Origin: Bolinopsis microptera
Taxonomy: Eukaryota; Ctenophora; Tentaculata; Lobata; Bolinopsidae
NCBI RefSeq assembly: GCF_026151205.1
Contig: NW_026971813.1
Span: 1-41,642 of the forward strand
Reading direction: 5' to 3'
Length of the DNA: 41,642 nucleotides
Both the position numbers and the translations under genes were made by a program. Below the pieces are notes generated by a model, which was not told the origin of the DNA, made no database searches, and was given only the letters and a program-made list of their open reading frames with translations. Of the stretch, positions 26,323 to 36,042 are shown in pieces; within the stretch, counting starts at the first letter, position 1; every line of letters starts with the position of its first letter.

Positions 26323-29300
26323 GTATGTTCGACTTTGTAAACATTGGAGACAGACTCGACTATCTTAGAATTTTAAATCTCTGAGCACCTTGCCGTTTTG
26401 GCCTGTTTAAAAAATCACATTTTCCATTTCAAAGTTTAAGATGAATTTAGTAACGCTTGAACTGTAACACTTGACTCAGGGACCAGATGTATGAGTACAG
26501 TCAGGACGTCTCATGTCACGTGTTACCCCAGAGGTTCCGTAACGAAACATTCGACAAGAAACTTCTTCAAGGAGTTGGGAGGTTGGGGGTTCTGGGGCCC
26601 CATATTCAGGGGTAGGGTGTGCGGGGGGACTAGCTCTGTTGCTTACGGGCTTATCACTAGAGAGATCGAGAGAGTGAGTCATTCCTTACATATGTTATTT
26701 GACATTCCTTCAACTCGTTCTTTTCATCATACTTTACTTTTTTTGTCTTTTCAAATTCGTTGATTTGATCGTTTTATTCTCTAAATATATTCGCACAGTG
26801 CTCTCACTCTCTATTTTCTAACCAGGTGGACAGTGGATACAGAAGTGCCATGAGTGTTCAGGAGTTCCATGGTTATGTGGCCTATTTACGGTACGGTACT
26901 GAGCAACAGAAGGACAAGTACATACCAAAACTAGGTACTCATTATGGGTTTATTTTAAATATCAGTACATATTAAATAAAGAATGGTAGTTTTGAACGTT
27001 TTGATTTAAAATTACATTTTTCAATTTATGGCCCTTCTACTCGGCTAACCTTCTCACTTAATCAAAATGATCCGATGTATGAAACTGCGTGGCCAAAAAT
27101 CCTCTGCTGCTGTAAAAGTAATCGCTAACCATCCCATCCCCTGCAGCTTCCGGAGAGTTTATTGGAGCATTTGGTCTAACAGAGCCCCAACCACGGATCA
27201 GATCCTGCCAGCATGGAAACTACTGCAGTGTACGATAGTGGCACTGGGGAGTTCGTTATGAACGGCACCAAAACTGGTTAGTTTTAGTAGTTATCTGGGC
27301 CATTCCCTTAAAGATCACCTTTTTGAATGACAAAACTTATTCTTTTTAGCACTTATCTTTTATTTCGTTTCTTGCCTTTCCCAAGGTACAATTTAGGAAA
27401 ATTGCTCGTTATCGACAAATAGAAAGACAATATCAGTTTAAATCATGCTTATCAAGTTTGAATGAAAATCTAAGAAGTCATCTTGCTGATAATCTCCTGA
27501 ATAAATGACTCTCTAAGCTTCATCATGGAGCACCCCACAACACCTCTCTTAGTAGTCGCCAAGTTGAAACCCGTTCCAGCTGACAAACGTGTTGCCAGGT
27601 ATGAGCTTGTAAACTGCATACTGCGCCACATGTTTCCTCCCCGGGTAGTCGCACCGTGCTGATATCGTACCTCCCATTGCAACCTTCCCTAGCGACTCCT
27701 CCTCGCTGGAATCCTTAGTGTTTAACCCTGATGGTCAGTTTCGACTGAGGCGGATGGCTAGAATAGTGTTGCCAGCAGCGAACCCCTACTCTTAGCGACT
27801 TGCTGTTTGTCATGCGGAGGTTAACATCGTCCTTACCAGCCGTGTTCTCTCCGTACAGTAGAGATATGACGTTGAGAGAGGTAGACAGTTTACCTGGGGG
27901 GAGGAATATTTTGGAGAGTTTCCCCCGCCACTTCCTCTCTAGTTTGTAAACACACGTCCTGGTGCATTGAAGTGGAACCCGGAGATGGTCACATTCTCTT
28001 CTTTCCCTACCTGTACAGACAGATCTATGGTAGCTGGTGTTATCTCTATACCTACCACCTCCACACTTGCAGCTCCCCCTTCTCCTGATATCTTGGTGGG
28101 CATGTCACGTATCAGGTTGTGGTGATGTTTATCATGTACGTGTCCACTAACCACACAGTATATCACGTACTGTGCTTTCAAATGGTGGGTTCAGGATGGG
28201 AGCCAGCCAGTTTACTGAGGACTTCTGGAGGTCCAGGTCCATTGTGGTGTAGTTTGCGGTACAGCTGGTCATGTTCAGGGTGTTGTTTTTCTGTCCACGC
28301 TGATGTCAAGGTGCAGAAGAACCGGCTATGTCAAGGGTAAGGTTACCATATGTTGTCCAGAAGGTGTAAGCTTCGTAGCTGCCGGAGACACTTGCGGTGG
28401 CGTTGTTACGGGAGAGGGATATGGAGCCGTTTTGGAGGGAGCCGGAGCTTTTACCTAGGTCTATCTCGTTCATTACTAGGTTGTGTATCTTGTACATTGT
28501 TCCTGAAGATAAGTGTTGTTTGTAGTGTAAGTAAAAGTGGGATTATCTAAATCAGCTGATGGTTTTTTTTTCCTTCATTCATTAGATATGAAATGGTGAT
28601 AAAAGGGAAAATTTCACTAGTACTGCTAAATATTTAAGAGTTCCATCAAACAATGTCTTACCTTCAGCACCAGGGAGTTCCCTGCCAACAAGTGTCGCTC
28701 CGTACCCCTCCACAAAAACCTTATCTACCACTTCAGCCACATAGTTTAAATACTTCCCATTTATTGAGAGCTTCACGTTCTCTGAGCTTCCCAAATCAAG
28801 GCTTAGAATTAAACGAGAACAAAATCATGACTGAATCAGCGGAACTTTTACGAAATTTAGACCCTGATTTTGAAAGACGCTGCGAAACAGCTGTGTTGGA
28901 GTGATATAATTAAATTTGATTTAATTGTTCAATTGTTTGAATCGAGTTATAGCGTTGAAATAAAATCTAATTTAGATTTTTAATTTTATTATCTTTATAT
29001 CCTCCCTTAAAAAGCTAGGTTCTATGTGATGTCGACTGTCGGGTTTCACAGAGTATTTTTCAATAAGATAAAAAATATAATGGTTGATGAGGAAAGAATA
29101 CTGTGTAATAAATAGTTTTATCTTTATAATACTCTCTAATTTATCGTGTATTAATTAATTTTCAGGATCAGCAACTCCCCAATAGCTGACGTGTTTGTAG
29201 TCTGGGCTCAGTGCGAAGAAGGATTAAGGGCTCATTGTTGAGAGAGGTTAGTTACTAGTTACTATAGTTACTAATATAGTTACTATAGTTACCATCAGTA

Positions 29301-32300
29301 CTTATCAGTTATTATTGTTAGAAAATAATGTGATTCTGCGTGTATATATGTCTTGTATAATAATTTAAATTTAATTATAATACACTTGAACAGCTTACCC
29401 TTGCATTGGTTATCAGATAGAACCATCTCTTGTCGTACATTCATTCTTCAGTGAGTTGATATAGTAAGGGGAAAAGTGGCATTCCGTTGGATTCGAATGT
29501 TCACAAGGATTTCTCAACGGAATATGGTAGTTAGGACCCCTACGAACATAATTAGACTTGTTGCCAATTTTGTATCTCAACGGAAACACCCACTTTTTTA
29601 CCACTTTTTACCACCTTATTACCACCCTTACTGGTTTGCCAAATATCTTTAGTTGTGAACATCATAGAGGCTGGCAAATTAACCTAGAAAGGTTTATCTT
29701 ATTCCAAGGAGTAAACTTTGTATGAAAAATTTTTTTAACATCGGACCAATCAGCTACTTGGATAATTACCAATTAGTTAATCACCACCCAAAAAAGTGAA
29801 AATTTTTTTATTGGCTTTAAATGATTTTGAAATCGTTGAAAACCCACGGAGAAATGGTAGTTTTTAGAAAAAACTCAAAAAGTGTGTGTCCAACTAAAAT
29901 ATTTTTTTTCGAGGACTTTAAAAAAAAAGTTTTGAAAATTTTGAAAATATTTTTTCCCCCCCAAAAAGTGATTTGAAATTTGCAAAAGAAAACCCTGGAT
30001 AAAAAAAAGGGTTTGCAAAAAAAAACTTCGAAAAATTTTTTTTTTAAAATTGGGGGAAAAAACTAAAAATTCCCTTTAAACCAAATTTTAAGTTTTGGGG
30101 TTCAGTAAAACTCGAAAATTTTTTTTAATTTTGGAAAAAAACTTAAACGGGGAAAGGGGGGGAACCCTTAAAAAAAGGTTTAACCACACAATAAAAAAAA
30201 GTTTTTATAACAAAATTAAAAATACGTTTAAACAAATTCCCCCCATAAAAAAAAAACAGCACAAAAAAGGAAACCCTTTAAAATCCCACCGATTTTTAAA
30301 CCTGCTTTTTAATCCCTTTTTAAATTGGGTTTTTAATTTATTTAAAAACCCCCTGTTCCCCCAAACTTTCCCAATTTTATACCCGGGTTTTGAAAGTACC
30401 GGACCTCCCTTAAATTTTACCCCCTTTAAATTTGGGCCCCGTTGTTTTCAAGGGAAAGCGGAAGGTTTCCCCCAAAGGGGTTTTTCCTTTTAAAAATGTG
30501 GGACTTTTTTTTTTTACCCCCCGCCCAAAAAAGCAAGAAAGGCCCCGGGAAAATTAAAAAAGGGGGGGGGAAAAAAAGCGAAGTGGTTTAAAAATTTCCT
30601 TTCCCCTCAACCCTTTTTGGCTTTTTTTTTTTATTTTTGGGAAAAGCCCCCAATTTCCGCCCCTTCCCTTTGCTATGGCCCCTAAAACCCCCGAATAAAC
30701 CCCCCCCCTGTGGGCCCCTTTCCCCCGGGGGGGCGGGGGTAGGCTGGAGGGTAAAACATTTAAAAATTTCAGAAAAAAGCCCCCGATTTAAAAAAGTTTT
30801 AAAAAAGGGGGGTAGCTGGGTTTGGGGCTTTTGCAAAAGGAAAATTTTAGGCAAAGAAAAAGTATAAACCAAAGGGGGGTTTTTATTGGGGGGTTGGGGG
30901 GTTTTTTTAAAAGGCCAAAAAAAAAAGTTGGGCCCGGGGGGGCCTTTAAAAATTTTTTTAATAAAAAATTTTGGGGTTTTTTTGGGGGGTGGTTTTAAAC
31001 CCCCCGGGGGGAAAGGGCCCGGGACCCCAAAAAGAGCCCCACAGTTGCAGGGAAAATAAATTTTCAAAAAGGGAAAAGTGGGAAAGTGAAACCCCGTTTT
31101 TGGCAACCCGTTTAAAAAAAATTCCCCAAAAAAAGGGAAGGGGGAATTTAAAAATTTTTTGGTTTTCAGAGGAGGGGGGAAATAAACCTTTGGAAAACCC
31201 CCGGGTTTGTTTTTTTGGGTTTAAAAAAAAAAGGGGGGGGGAAAAGGAAATTTTCCCCCCGGGTTTTTGGGAAATGCATTTTTGGGGAAAAGGTTTTGGG
31301 GGTTTGGGGAAAAATTATTTTTCAAACCCCGGGGAACCCAAAAAGGGGGGGCCCCGGGGAAGGGAACCCAAAAACCCCAAAAAACAAACTAATTTTTCCC
31401 CGGCCTTATTTAAAAAAATTTCCCCCCGTCCCCCCCCCAGGGGTTTAACAGGCCCTTTTTTTACCCAAAATTTTTGATGGAAAAACCCAAGGGGGGAAAA
31501 TGGGGGAACCCACCCCTTTTTTTTTTACCAAAAAGAAAACCCCCCTTTTTAATTTAAAACCGGGGCCTTTTTTTCCGGGATTGGGAATTACTTCCCTGGG
31601 GTTTTTCCTTTTTAACCCCCGGGGTTTTAAAAAAACCTTTTCCGTACCGGGGGCCTTTTTGGGAAACAAAAATTTTGGGGGCCCCTTTAGGCCCTCTTCT
31701 TTTTTTTTTGGGGGGGGCCCCTTTTTTGGGTTTGTTGGAAAAAAAACCCCCATTGCCTTTCCCCCGCTTTTTTCAACCCGGGAAAAATTTTTTCCCGGGG
31801 GCAGATTACCCTTTTTTTTTTTTTAAGGGGGCTTCCAAAAAAAAAACCCCCAAAGGGGTTTTTTTTTTTTTTTCAAACATGTAAGTTAAAGTTTCTGCTT
31901 TCCTCCATTTTTTTTGGCCCCACCCCCAGCTTTCCCTCAAGTTTTTTTTACTTCCCAAAGCCTTTGCTTTTTTTCGGGGGTTTTTTTTCTGGGTTTGGCC
32001 CCAAAAACCGTTAAACCCCCTTTTCAAATGTTCCCATTTTAGCCCCTGTGTCCCCCCGGGGGAACCCCCGGGGTTTAAAAACTGCCCCCAAACTGGGGAA
32101 TCCTTTTAAATAACTTTTTGTTCCCGGGGGCCCCCCCCCTTTTTCCCCTTTAAAAAAAAAATAAAAAAACCCCCAACCCCCCAATGGGAAAACCCCCCCC
32201 GTTTTTTTCCCAAAACGTTTTTTGGGCCCCAAAAAAAATTTTCCCATTTTCCCCGGGCCAAACCCCACCCCGGGTTATAAAACCAACCAAAAATTTAAAA

Positions 32301-35300
32301 CTAAAATTTTCCCAAAGGCCCCCCAACCCCCCTTTCCCCCCCAGGGGAAACCCCTTTTTTCCCCCCAAAAAAGCCTTTTTCCCCCCCGGGTCTAAACCCC
32401 GGGCCCTGGGCAAAAAGAAATTAGGGGGTTATTCGGAAAGGGAAAAATTGGGGAAAAAAAGCAAAAAAAAGAAGCGGGCCCGGGGGCCTTTCCCCTTTTA
32501 AATTTTTCCAAAAAAAAAAGGGCCCAAAAATGGGTTTATGGGAAAGGGAAAAATTTCCCCCTCGCTTTTCCCATTAACCCCCCCCCCCCCCCCCCCCCCT
32601 AATTTTTCCAGGGCCCCCCTTGCCCAGTTGCCCGGGGGGGAAGGGGGGGGGGGGAACAAAAAAAATGGGCCCGGGTTTTTTTTTAAAAAAACCCCCGTGG
32701 GGGAAATCGCATTTCCCCTTTTTAACCAAAAGGGGGCTAAGTAAAAGAGGTTAAAAAAAGGGGGTCCCGGGCCCTTCATTTTCCCCCGGGTTTTTGGGAA
32801 AATTGGGGGAAGAAAATTTGGGGGGGAGGAAGGGGTTTTTTAAAAATTTAAAACAATAAAAATTTTTATTTGTTAACCCGGGGGGTTAAAAATTTTGGTT
32901 TTTGATCTTAAAAAGGCCCCCTTTTTTTGGGCCCGTTTTTTTTTTTAAAAAGGGGGAAAAATTTTATTTAAAAATTTATTGTTTTTAATTTTTTTTTTAT
33001 GAAAAATTAATATTTTTTTGGGTTTTTAACCCTTTTTTTAAGGGCCCCCCGGGGGTTTCCCCCTAAGCTATTTTTCCCTTAAAATTTTAAAATATTTTCC
33101 CAAGGAAATTTTTTTTGGAAAATTCCAACTTCCAAAAAAAGTTGAAAAAAGGGGGTTTTTAAAATTTTTTTCCCCCCCCAAACCCCAAAATTCCCCCCGG
33201 GGAAATTTTTTTTTTGCAAAGGGATTTTTTAAAACCCCCCCCTTTCCCTGCCCCAAATTTTGAATTCCCCTTTTGGGCCGGGGAAAAAAAATTTTTTTCA
33301 AAATTTTTCAACTTTTTTTTTTTAAAAATCCCCCCGAAAAAAAAAAAAAAAATTTTTTAATTGGAAAAAAGGTTTTTGAAGTTTTTTTTTTTAAAAAAAA
33401 ATTTTCTTTTTTCCCCCTGTTTTTTTTAAAAAGGAAATTTTTAAACAATTTTTTTAAGGCCCCAAAAAAAAAAAATTTTCCCCTTTTTTTTGGGGGTTTT
33501 TTTTAACCCCAATTTTTTTTTAAAATTTAAAACCAATTAAACGGAAATTTTTTTCCGATGGTTTTTAAAAAATTTTTTGAAAACCCAAAAAGGGTTTTTT
33601 TACCCTTTTATAAGATAAACATCTTTTGGTTTAAATTTTTCCCAAAGGGCCTTCTACGGGGGGGTTTCCCCCAAATTTAAAGGAAAAATTTTGGCAAAAA
33701 AAAAGGGGGAAAAAAGGGGTTTTAAAAAAGGGGTAAAAAAATGGGTTTTTTTAAAGTTTGGTTTGGGGGTTTCTGGTTTTTAGGGCCCACCAAAAAAAAT
33801 TTTTCCCCAAAAAAAAATTCCCCCCCAAAATTTTGTTTTTTTAAGGGGTTTCCCCCCCAAAAAAACCAAAAATTCCCCCCCTTGGAAAAAAATCCTTTTG
33901 AAACAAAATTCAAAAACCCCAAGGGGGGAAAACCCCTTTAAAAAAGGAAACCCCTTTTTTCCCCCCTTTCTAAAAAGCAAAAAAAAAATTTGAGGTAAAT
34001 TTTTTTAAAAAAATTTAAATTACAAAAAAGTTTTAAAAATCTTTCTCGTAAAATTTTTGGGGGGGGTTGGGGGGGGGGGACACCCCAAAAATTGAGGGGC
34101 AAGTTTTTCCCCCCTTGGGGAGGGGGAGGGGGTTTTTTAAAGGGCCCCCATTTTAAACAAAGGGGGGGGGGATTGGGCCCCCAAAAGGTGCCCGGGGGCC
34201 CAATCTTCTGCCTAAAATTGACGGATTAGGGGTAAGGAAATGTGCCCGATTTCAATTTTCGTCATCATCTCCACTATTTTATTATGTTCCTTCCTGAAAT
34301 CTTATAAAACTCATGATAATTCTAATTTCTAAACTAATGTAAATAACTAACTAAAGTTTGAAGTTTCTTAACCCAGGGTCCATTCGGTTGTTTGAACAAT
34401 GCGAGATACGGAATAGCCTGGGGAACTATGGGAGCAGCTGAAGCCTGTTTTGACGTGGCCCTGCAGTACTCTCTGGACAGGTGCCAGTTCGGAAAACCAC
34501 TGGCTAAGAACCAGTTGATTCAGAAGAAGTTTACAGATATGTCTACTGATATTGCACTGGGTCTACAGGGATGTTTGCAGCTTGGCCGACTCAAAGATCA
34601 GAACATGTGAGTAATCAGATATAATCGTGCAGTTTTTTATCGTTATAAAGGATATTCAATGTATTATCTGCATTCTATATCACTTTCGACAGTGTTCAAA
34701 TTGATAAATTATGATAACCGAAAGAATGAAGTCTGGAGGGTGATATTTAAAACATATAAGTGATGCGAAAGGATTTTATTAGCAGGAGCTTTCAAAATAC
34801 TTGTGTAAATCGTCTTCAGCTAGGATGAAGTCCTTTTCTTCCTTTCATTCTTATTTAACGTAATCTAAAATATTTTCCGCCGTGCATGTTTTCCTACCAA
34901 CCACCAACTGAATCCTGTTCATGTTTCATTTCTATTGCTTCGTTCTTAAATAACAGTGTATCTGTATCACAGGGCTGCCCCAGAAATGATATCGATGATG
35001 AAGCGTAACAATTGTGGAAACGCTCTGGACATCGCCAGAAAATGTCGAGATATCTTAGGAGGTAAATTCGGAGACTGATCGTATAGTTTCGCTTATGAGA
35101 TACCTTCATAGTTAAATTCTGTTCTAAACTGGTTTATTTATCGTAGAGCATTTTAACACAATGCATTAGATTTATCCGTGAAGTCACGTGGTTAAGTCAT
35201 AGAAATTTAAATATACGTAAACGTAGCGCGCGGGTAAGAAATTGTATCGAAGGTGTCTTCAATTTCGCGCACAATGCCCTGCGCGCGTGCGCACGTACGT

Positions 35301-35939
35301 ACGGTACTATTAAGTCCGTGCGCGCGTACGTAACTCTACAATAATTGGTAGTTGAATCGGCCGATATAGTTGGATAGAGATGCTTTCCAAAATACATTGC
35401 CATTTTGGGTCTTGGGACAGTCGTGTTTTGGGAGAAAAATGGTGGAAATGTGCTCTCAGAGTCTTCTTATAGTTATTATTTACATCGGCACTGAGGCTTG
35501 AGAGGACGGTCCTAACAATGAACAGTAATTACATAGGTAACAGTACATGTCAGTGATGCTTTTTTAGCATTGTCTGCTCTTATCCACATTGCATAGTATT
35601 CTATTTTTATCACGTCATTATCCAGGTAACGGAATATCAGACGAATACCACATTATCAGACATGTTCTGAACCTCGAATCAGTCAACACTTATGAAGGTT
35701 TGTTTTTATCCTCTGTTGAAAATCTTCTGCCTGATTGAGGACAGAGCTTTTGGTCGATGATGACTTCTGTCCATTTATTGGGGAGATGAAAATAGTTTAT
35801 TCCCTTTGTAGACTAGGTTAATTATTCGCTAAATGTTCAACATTTACCATGGTAATAACAAATTCCATCCTCAGGTACACACGACATCCACGCGCTGATA
35901 GTTGGCCGTGCCATAACCGGACTTCAGTCATTCTTCTAA
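26118..35939 (+). CDS. GCDH: Glutaryl-CoA dehydrogenase, mitochondrial (nine of ten predicted exons found)
   Basis: GCDH is an FAD enzyme of the mitochondrial matrix. It oxidises and decarboxylates glutaryl-CoA to crotonyl-CoA and CO2 in lysine, hydroxylysine and tryptophan breakdown, passing electrons to ETF. Exons: 26118-26322, 26480-26673, 26826-26934, 27147-27276, 29166-29246, (exon 6 not found), 34377-34606, 34973-35061, 35626-35697, 35875-35939. All introns with both ends visible have GT..AG borders and compatible phases. Diagnostic features are the [12 protein letters not shown] block, whose Glu, Arg and Ser match the glutarate-binding residues of human GCDH (mature E87, R94, S98); the acyl-CoA dehydrogenase signature LTEPNxGSDP; [13 protein letters not shown]; and [12 protein letters not shown] with the catalytic Glu. 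The exons found give about 390 residues, and with the missing exon about 430, against 438 in human. Single-base indels disturb exons 1-5 and look like sequencing errors; exons 7-10 are clean. Confidence 0.93.
26480..26673 (+). CDS. GCDH: GCDH exon 2
   Basis: Acceptor TTGACTCAG at 26,479. It opens DQMYEYSQ, the counterpart of human DTFRTYCQ, then [13 protein letters not shown] and finally [16 protein letters not shown] in shifting frames. The end AGA|GTGAGT is phase 0. At least three frame corrections are needed, mostly next to G or C runs (for example around GGGGTTCTGGGGCCCC and GCGGGGGGAC). The last exon residue block holds the Glu of the glutarate-binding site. Confidence 0.85.
26826..26934 (+). 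CDS. GCDH: GCDH exon 3: glutarate-binding block
   Basis: Begins [12 protein letters not shown] in phase 0. The next 30 bases read as nonsense unless the G after CAG (near 26,861) is an extra base and one base is missing near 26,891. With both changes the family sequence SSMVMWPIY follows and the original frame resumes at [14 protein letters not shown]. It ends CTA G|GTACTC, and the split Ala codon is completed by CT of exon 4. Confidence 0.9.
27147..27276 (+). CDS. GCDH: GCDH exon 4: acyl-CoA dehydrogenase signature
   Basis: Acceptor CCCTGCAG at 27,146. It reads [13 protein letters not shown], then one extra C in the CCCC run at 27,185-27,188 shifts the frame. Beyond it the sequence is [18 protein letters not shown] and FVMNGTKT, matching the conserved EPnxGSD signature and the beta-domain that follows. 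The expected Trp after TKT requires one lost T just before the donor (ACT[T]G|GTTAGT), which then joins correctly to exon 5. Confidence 0.9.
27715..28794 (-). CDS. BPI/LBP family lipid-binding protein, N-terminal domain (frameshifted, partial)
   Basis: Family members bind lipopolysaccharide or lipids in a two-barrel fold and are secreted innate-immune factors in animals. Exon a (28,794 to 28,662) reads [20 protein letters not shown] and RELPGAEG and ends at a GTAAG donor. Exon b starts at 28,502 after a CTTATCTTCAG acceptor; the split codon makes Gly. It reads [24 protein letters not shown] and LTLDIAG, the order and spacing seen in BPI. A frameshift near 28,311 leads to SC..(36 residues)..ILC, matching the conserved BPI disulfide pair, then another near 28,150 to MPTKI and [16 protein letters not shown] possible exon c is 27,893-27,715 ([14 protein letters not shown]..), joined in phase from a GTGTGT donor at 27,955 across a 62-bp intron. 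No signal peptide exon and no C-terminal barrel were found. Frameshifts are probably consensus errors, but a pseudogene is possible. Confidence 0.7.
28503..28661 (-). other. Intron of the BPI/LBP-like gene
   Basis: A 159-bp interval with GTAAG at the 5' end and a pyrimidine-rich tract ending CTTATCTTCAG at the 3' end, read on the minus strand. The flanking exons join in phase 1 to give Gly. Confidence 0.7.
29166..29246 (+). CDS. GCDH: GCDH exon 5
   Basis: The first G completes the Trp codon. It then reads [19 protein letters not shown], matching human ITNSPMADLFVVWAR. A one-base indel near 29,224 is needed to reach RGLIVERG, the counterpart of RGFLLEKG. The end is GAGAG|GTTAGT (phase 1). The intron opens with tandem TAGTTAC units. 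Confidence 0.9.
29247..29296 (+). repeat. TAGTTAC-type tandem repeat
   Basis: Six irregular copies of TAGTTAC and ATAGTTAC spaced by AT dinucleotides, directly after the GCDH exon 5 donor. It is a simple-sequence tract, and because it begins at the donor it may include the 5' splice-site bases GTTAGT. Confidence 0.6.
29297..29880. other. Start of GCDH intron 5, nothing recognised
   Basis: AT-rich and readable to about 29,700, then rising homopolymer content. I looked for the missing GCDH exon 6 (GKFSLRAS / GMI / VEVP-type residues) and did not find it here. Confidence 0.5.
29881..34220. other. Unreadable block inside GCDH
   Basis: Same character as bases 1-1,900: almost all bases lie in inflated runs and translations are F/K/G/P strings. 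By position it must contain GCDH exon 6, about 40 residues between RGLIVERG and GPFGCLNN. That exon cannot be read, and the true length of this interval is uncertain. Confidence 0.8.
34377..34606 (+). CDS. GCDH: GCDH exon 7
   Basis: Acceptor TTCTTAACCCAG at 34,376. It reads [19 protein letters not shown], then [20 protein letters not shown] and [11 protein letters not shown] without any frame error. This is the first part of the C-terminal helical domain, with the Arg-Tyr-Gly and QFG motifs of acyl-CoA dehydrogenases. It ends AT|GTGAGT (phase 2). Confidence 0.97.
34607..34972 (+). other. GCDH intron 7
   Basis: 366 bp, GTGAGT to CTGTATCACAG. AT-rich, no feature noticed. Confidence 0.9.
34973..35061 (+). 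CDS. GCDH: GCDH exon 8
   Basis: The G completes Met. It reads [20 protein letters not shown] and [10 protein letters not shown], close to human [20 protein letters not shown]. It ends GGA G|GTAAAT (phase 1). No frame errors. Confidence 0.97.
35062..35625 (+). other. GCDH intron 8 with CpG-rich tract
   Basis: 564 bp, GTAAAT to TATCCAG. It contains a CpG-rich, alternating purine-pyrimidine stretch at about 35,225-35,332 in otherwise AT-rich DNA, listed separately. Confidence 0.9.
35225..35332. repeat. CpG-dense alternating purine-pyrimidine tract
   Basis: GCGCGCG, TTTCGCGCAC, CTGCGCGCGTGCGCACGTACG and CCGTGCGCGCGTACG fall within about 110 bases. Such alternation favours Z-DNA and cruciforms. 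GTACGTACGG...CCGTGCGCGCGTAC form imperfect inverted arms. It could be a CpG cluster of a decayed repeat. Confidence 0.5.
35626..35697 (+). CDS. GCDH: GCDH exon 9: catalytic glutamate
   Basis: GT completes Gly. It reads [20 protein letters not shown] then TYE. This Glu corresponds to the catalytic base of human GCDH (mature E370). The end TAT GAA G|GTTTGT is phase 1. No frame errors. Confidence 0.97.
35875..35939 (+). CDS. GCDH: GCDH exon 10: C-terminus
   Basis: Acceptor CATCCTCAG at 35,874. It reads (G)[20 protein letters not shown] and stops at TAA 35,937-35,939. The family end is [19 protein letters not shown] plus a few residues, so the C-terminus is complete. AATAAA at 36,037-36,042 is the likely polyadenylation signal, giving a 3' UTR of about 120 bases. 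Confidence 0.97.
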
Positions 35940-36036
35940 ACGCAAAGATATGAGACATGACCCTCAATTATTGTGTTAAAACTCACCACGATACTGAATA
36001 TCTTGTGTCGTTATTAGAGAGATATAAATATTTCAA

Positions 36037-36042
36037 AATAAA
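36037..36042 (+). terminator. Polyadenylation signal of GCDH
   Basis: AATAAA, 98 bases after the GCDH stop codon on the same strand, in clean sequence. Confidence 0.6.

Larger units (their letters stand above)
27277..29165 (+). other. GCDH intron 4, host of a nested antisense gene
   Basis: A 1.9-kb intron bounded by GTTAGT and a TTTTCAG acceptor at 29,165. It contains the minus-strand BPI/LBP-like exons (about 27.7-28.8 kb). The rest, 28,905-29,160, is AT-rich and I see nothing further in it. Confidence 0.8.

Noticed and set aside
28805-28904. Short + strand frame [19 protein letters not shown].. upstream of the BPI-like exon
   Set aside because: Only 25 codons from its ATG, inside a GCDH intron and with no splice sites; not enough to call.
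30095-33980. Many overlapping long open frames, up to 172 codons
   Set aside because: They lie in the unreadable block and on both strands at once. Composition follows the runs of C, G, A and T, and none resembles GCDH exon 6.
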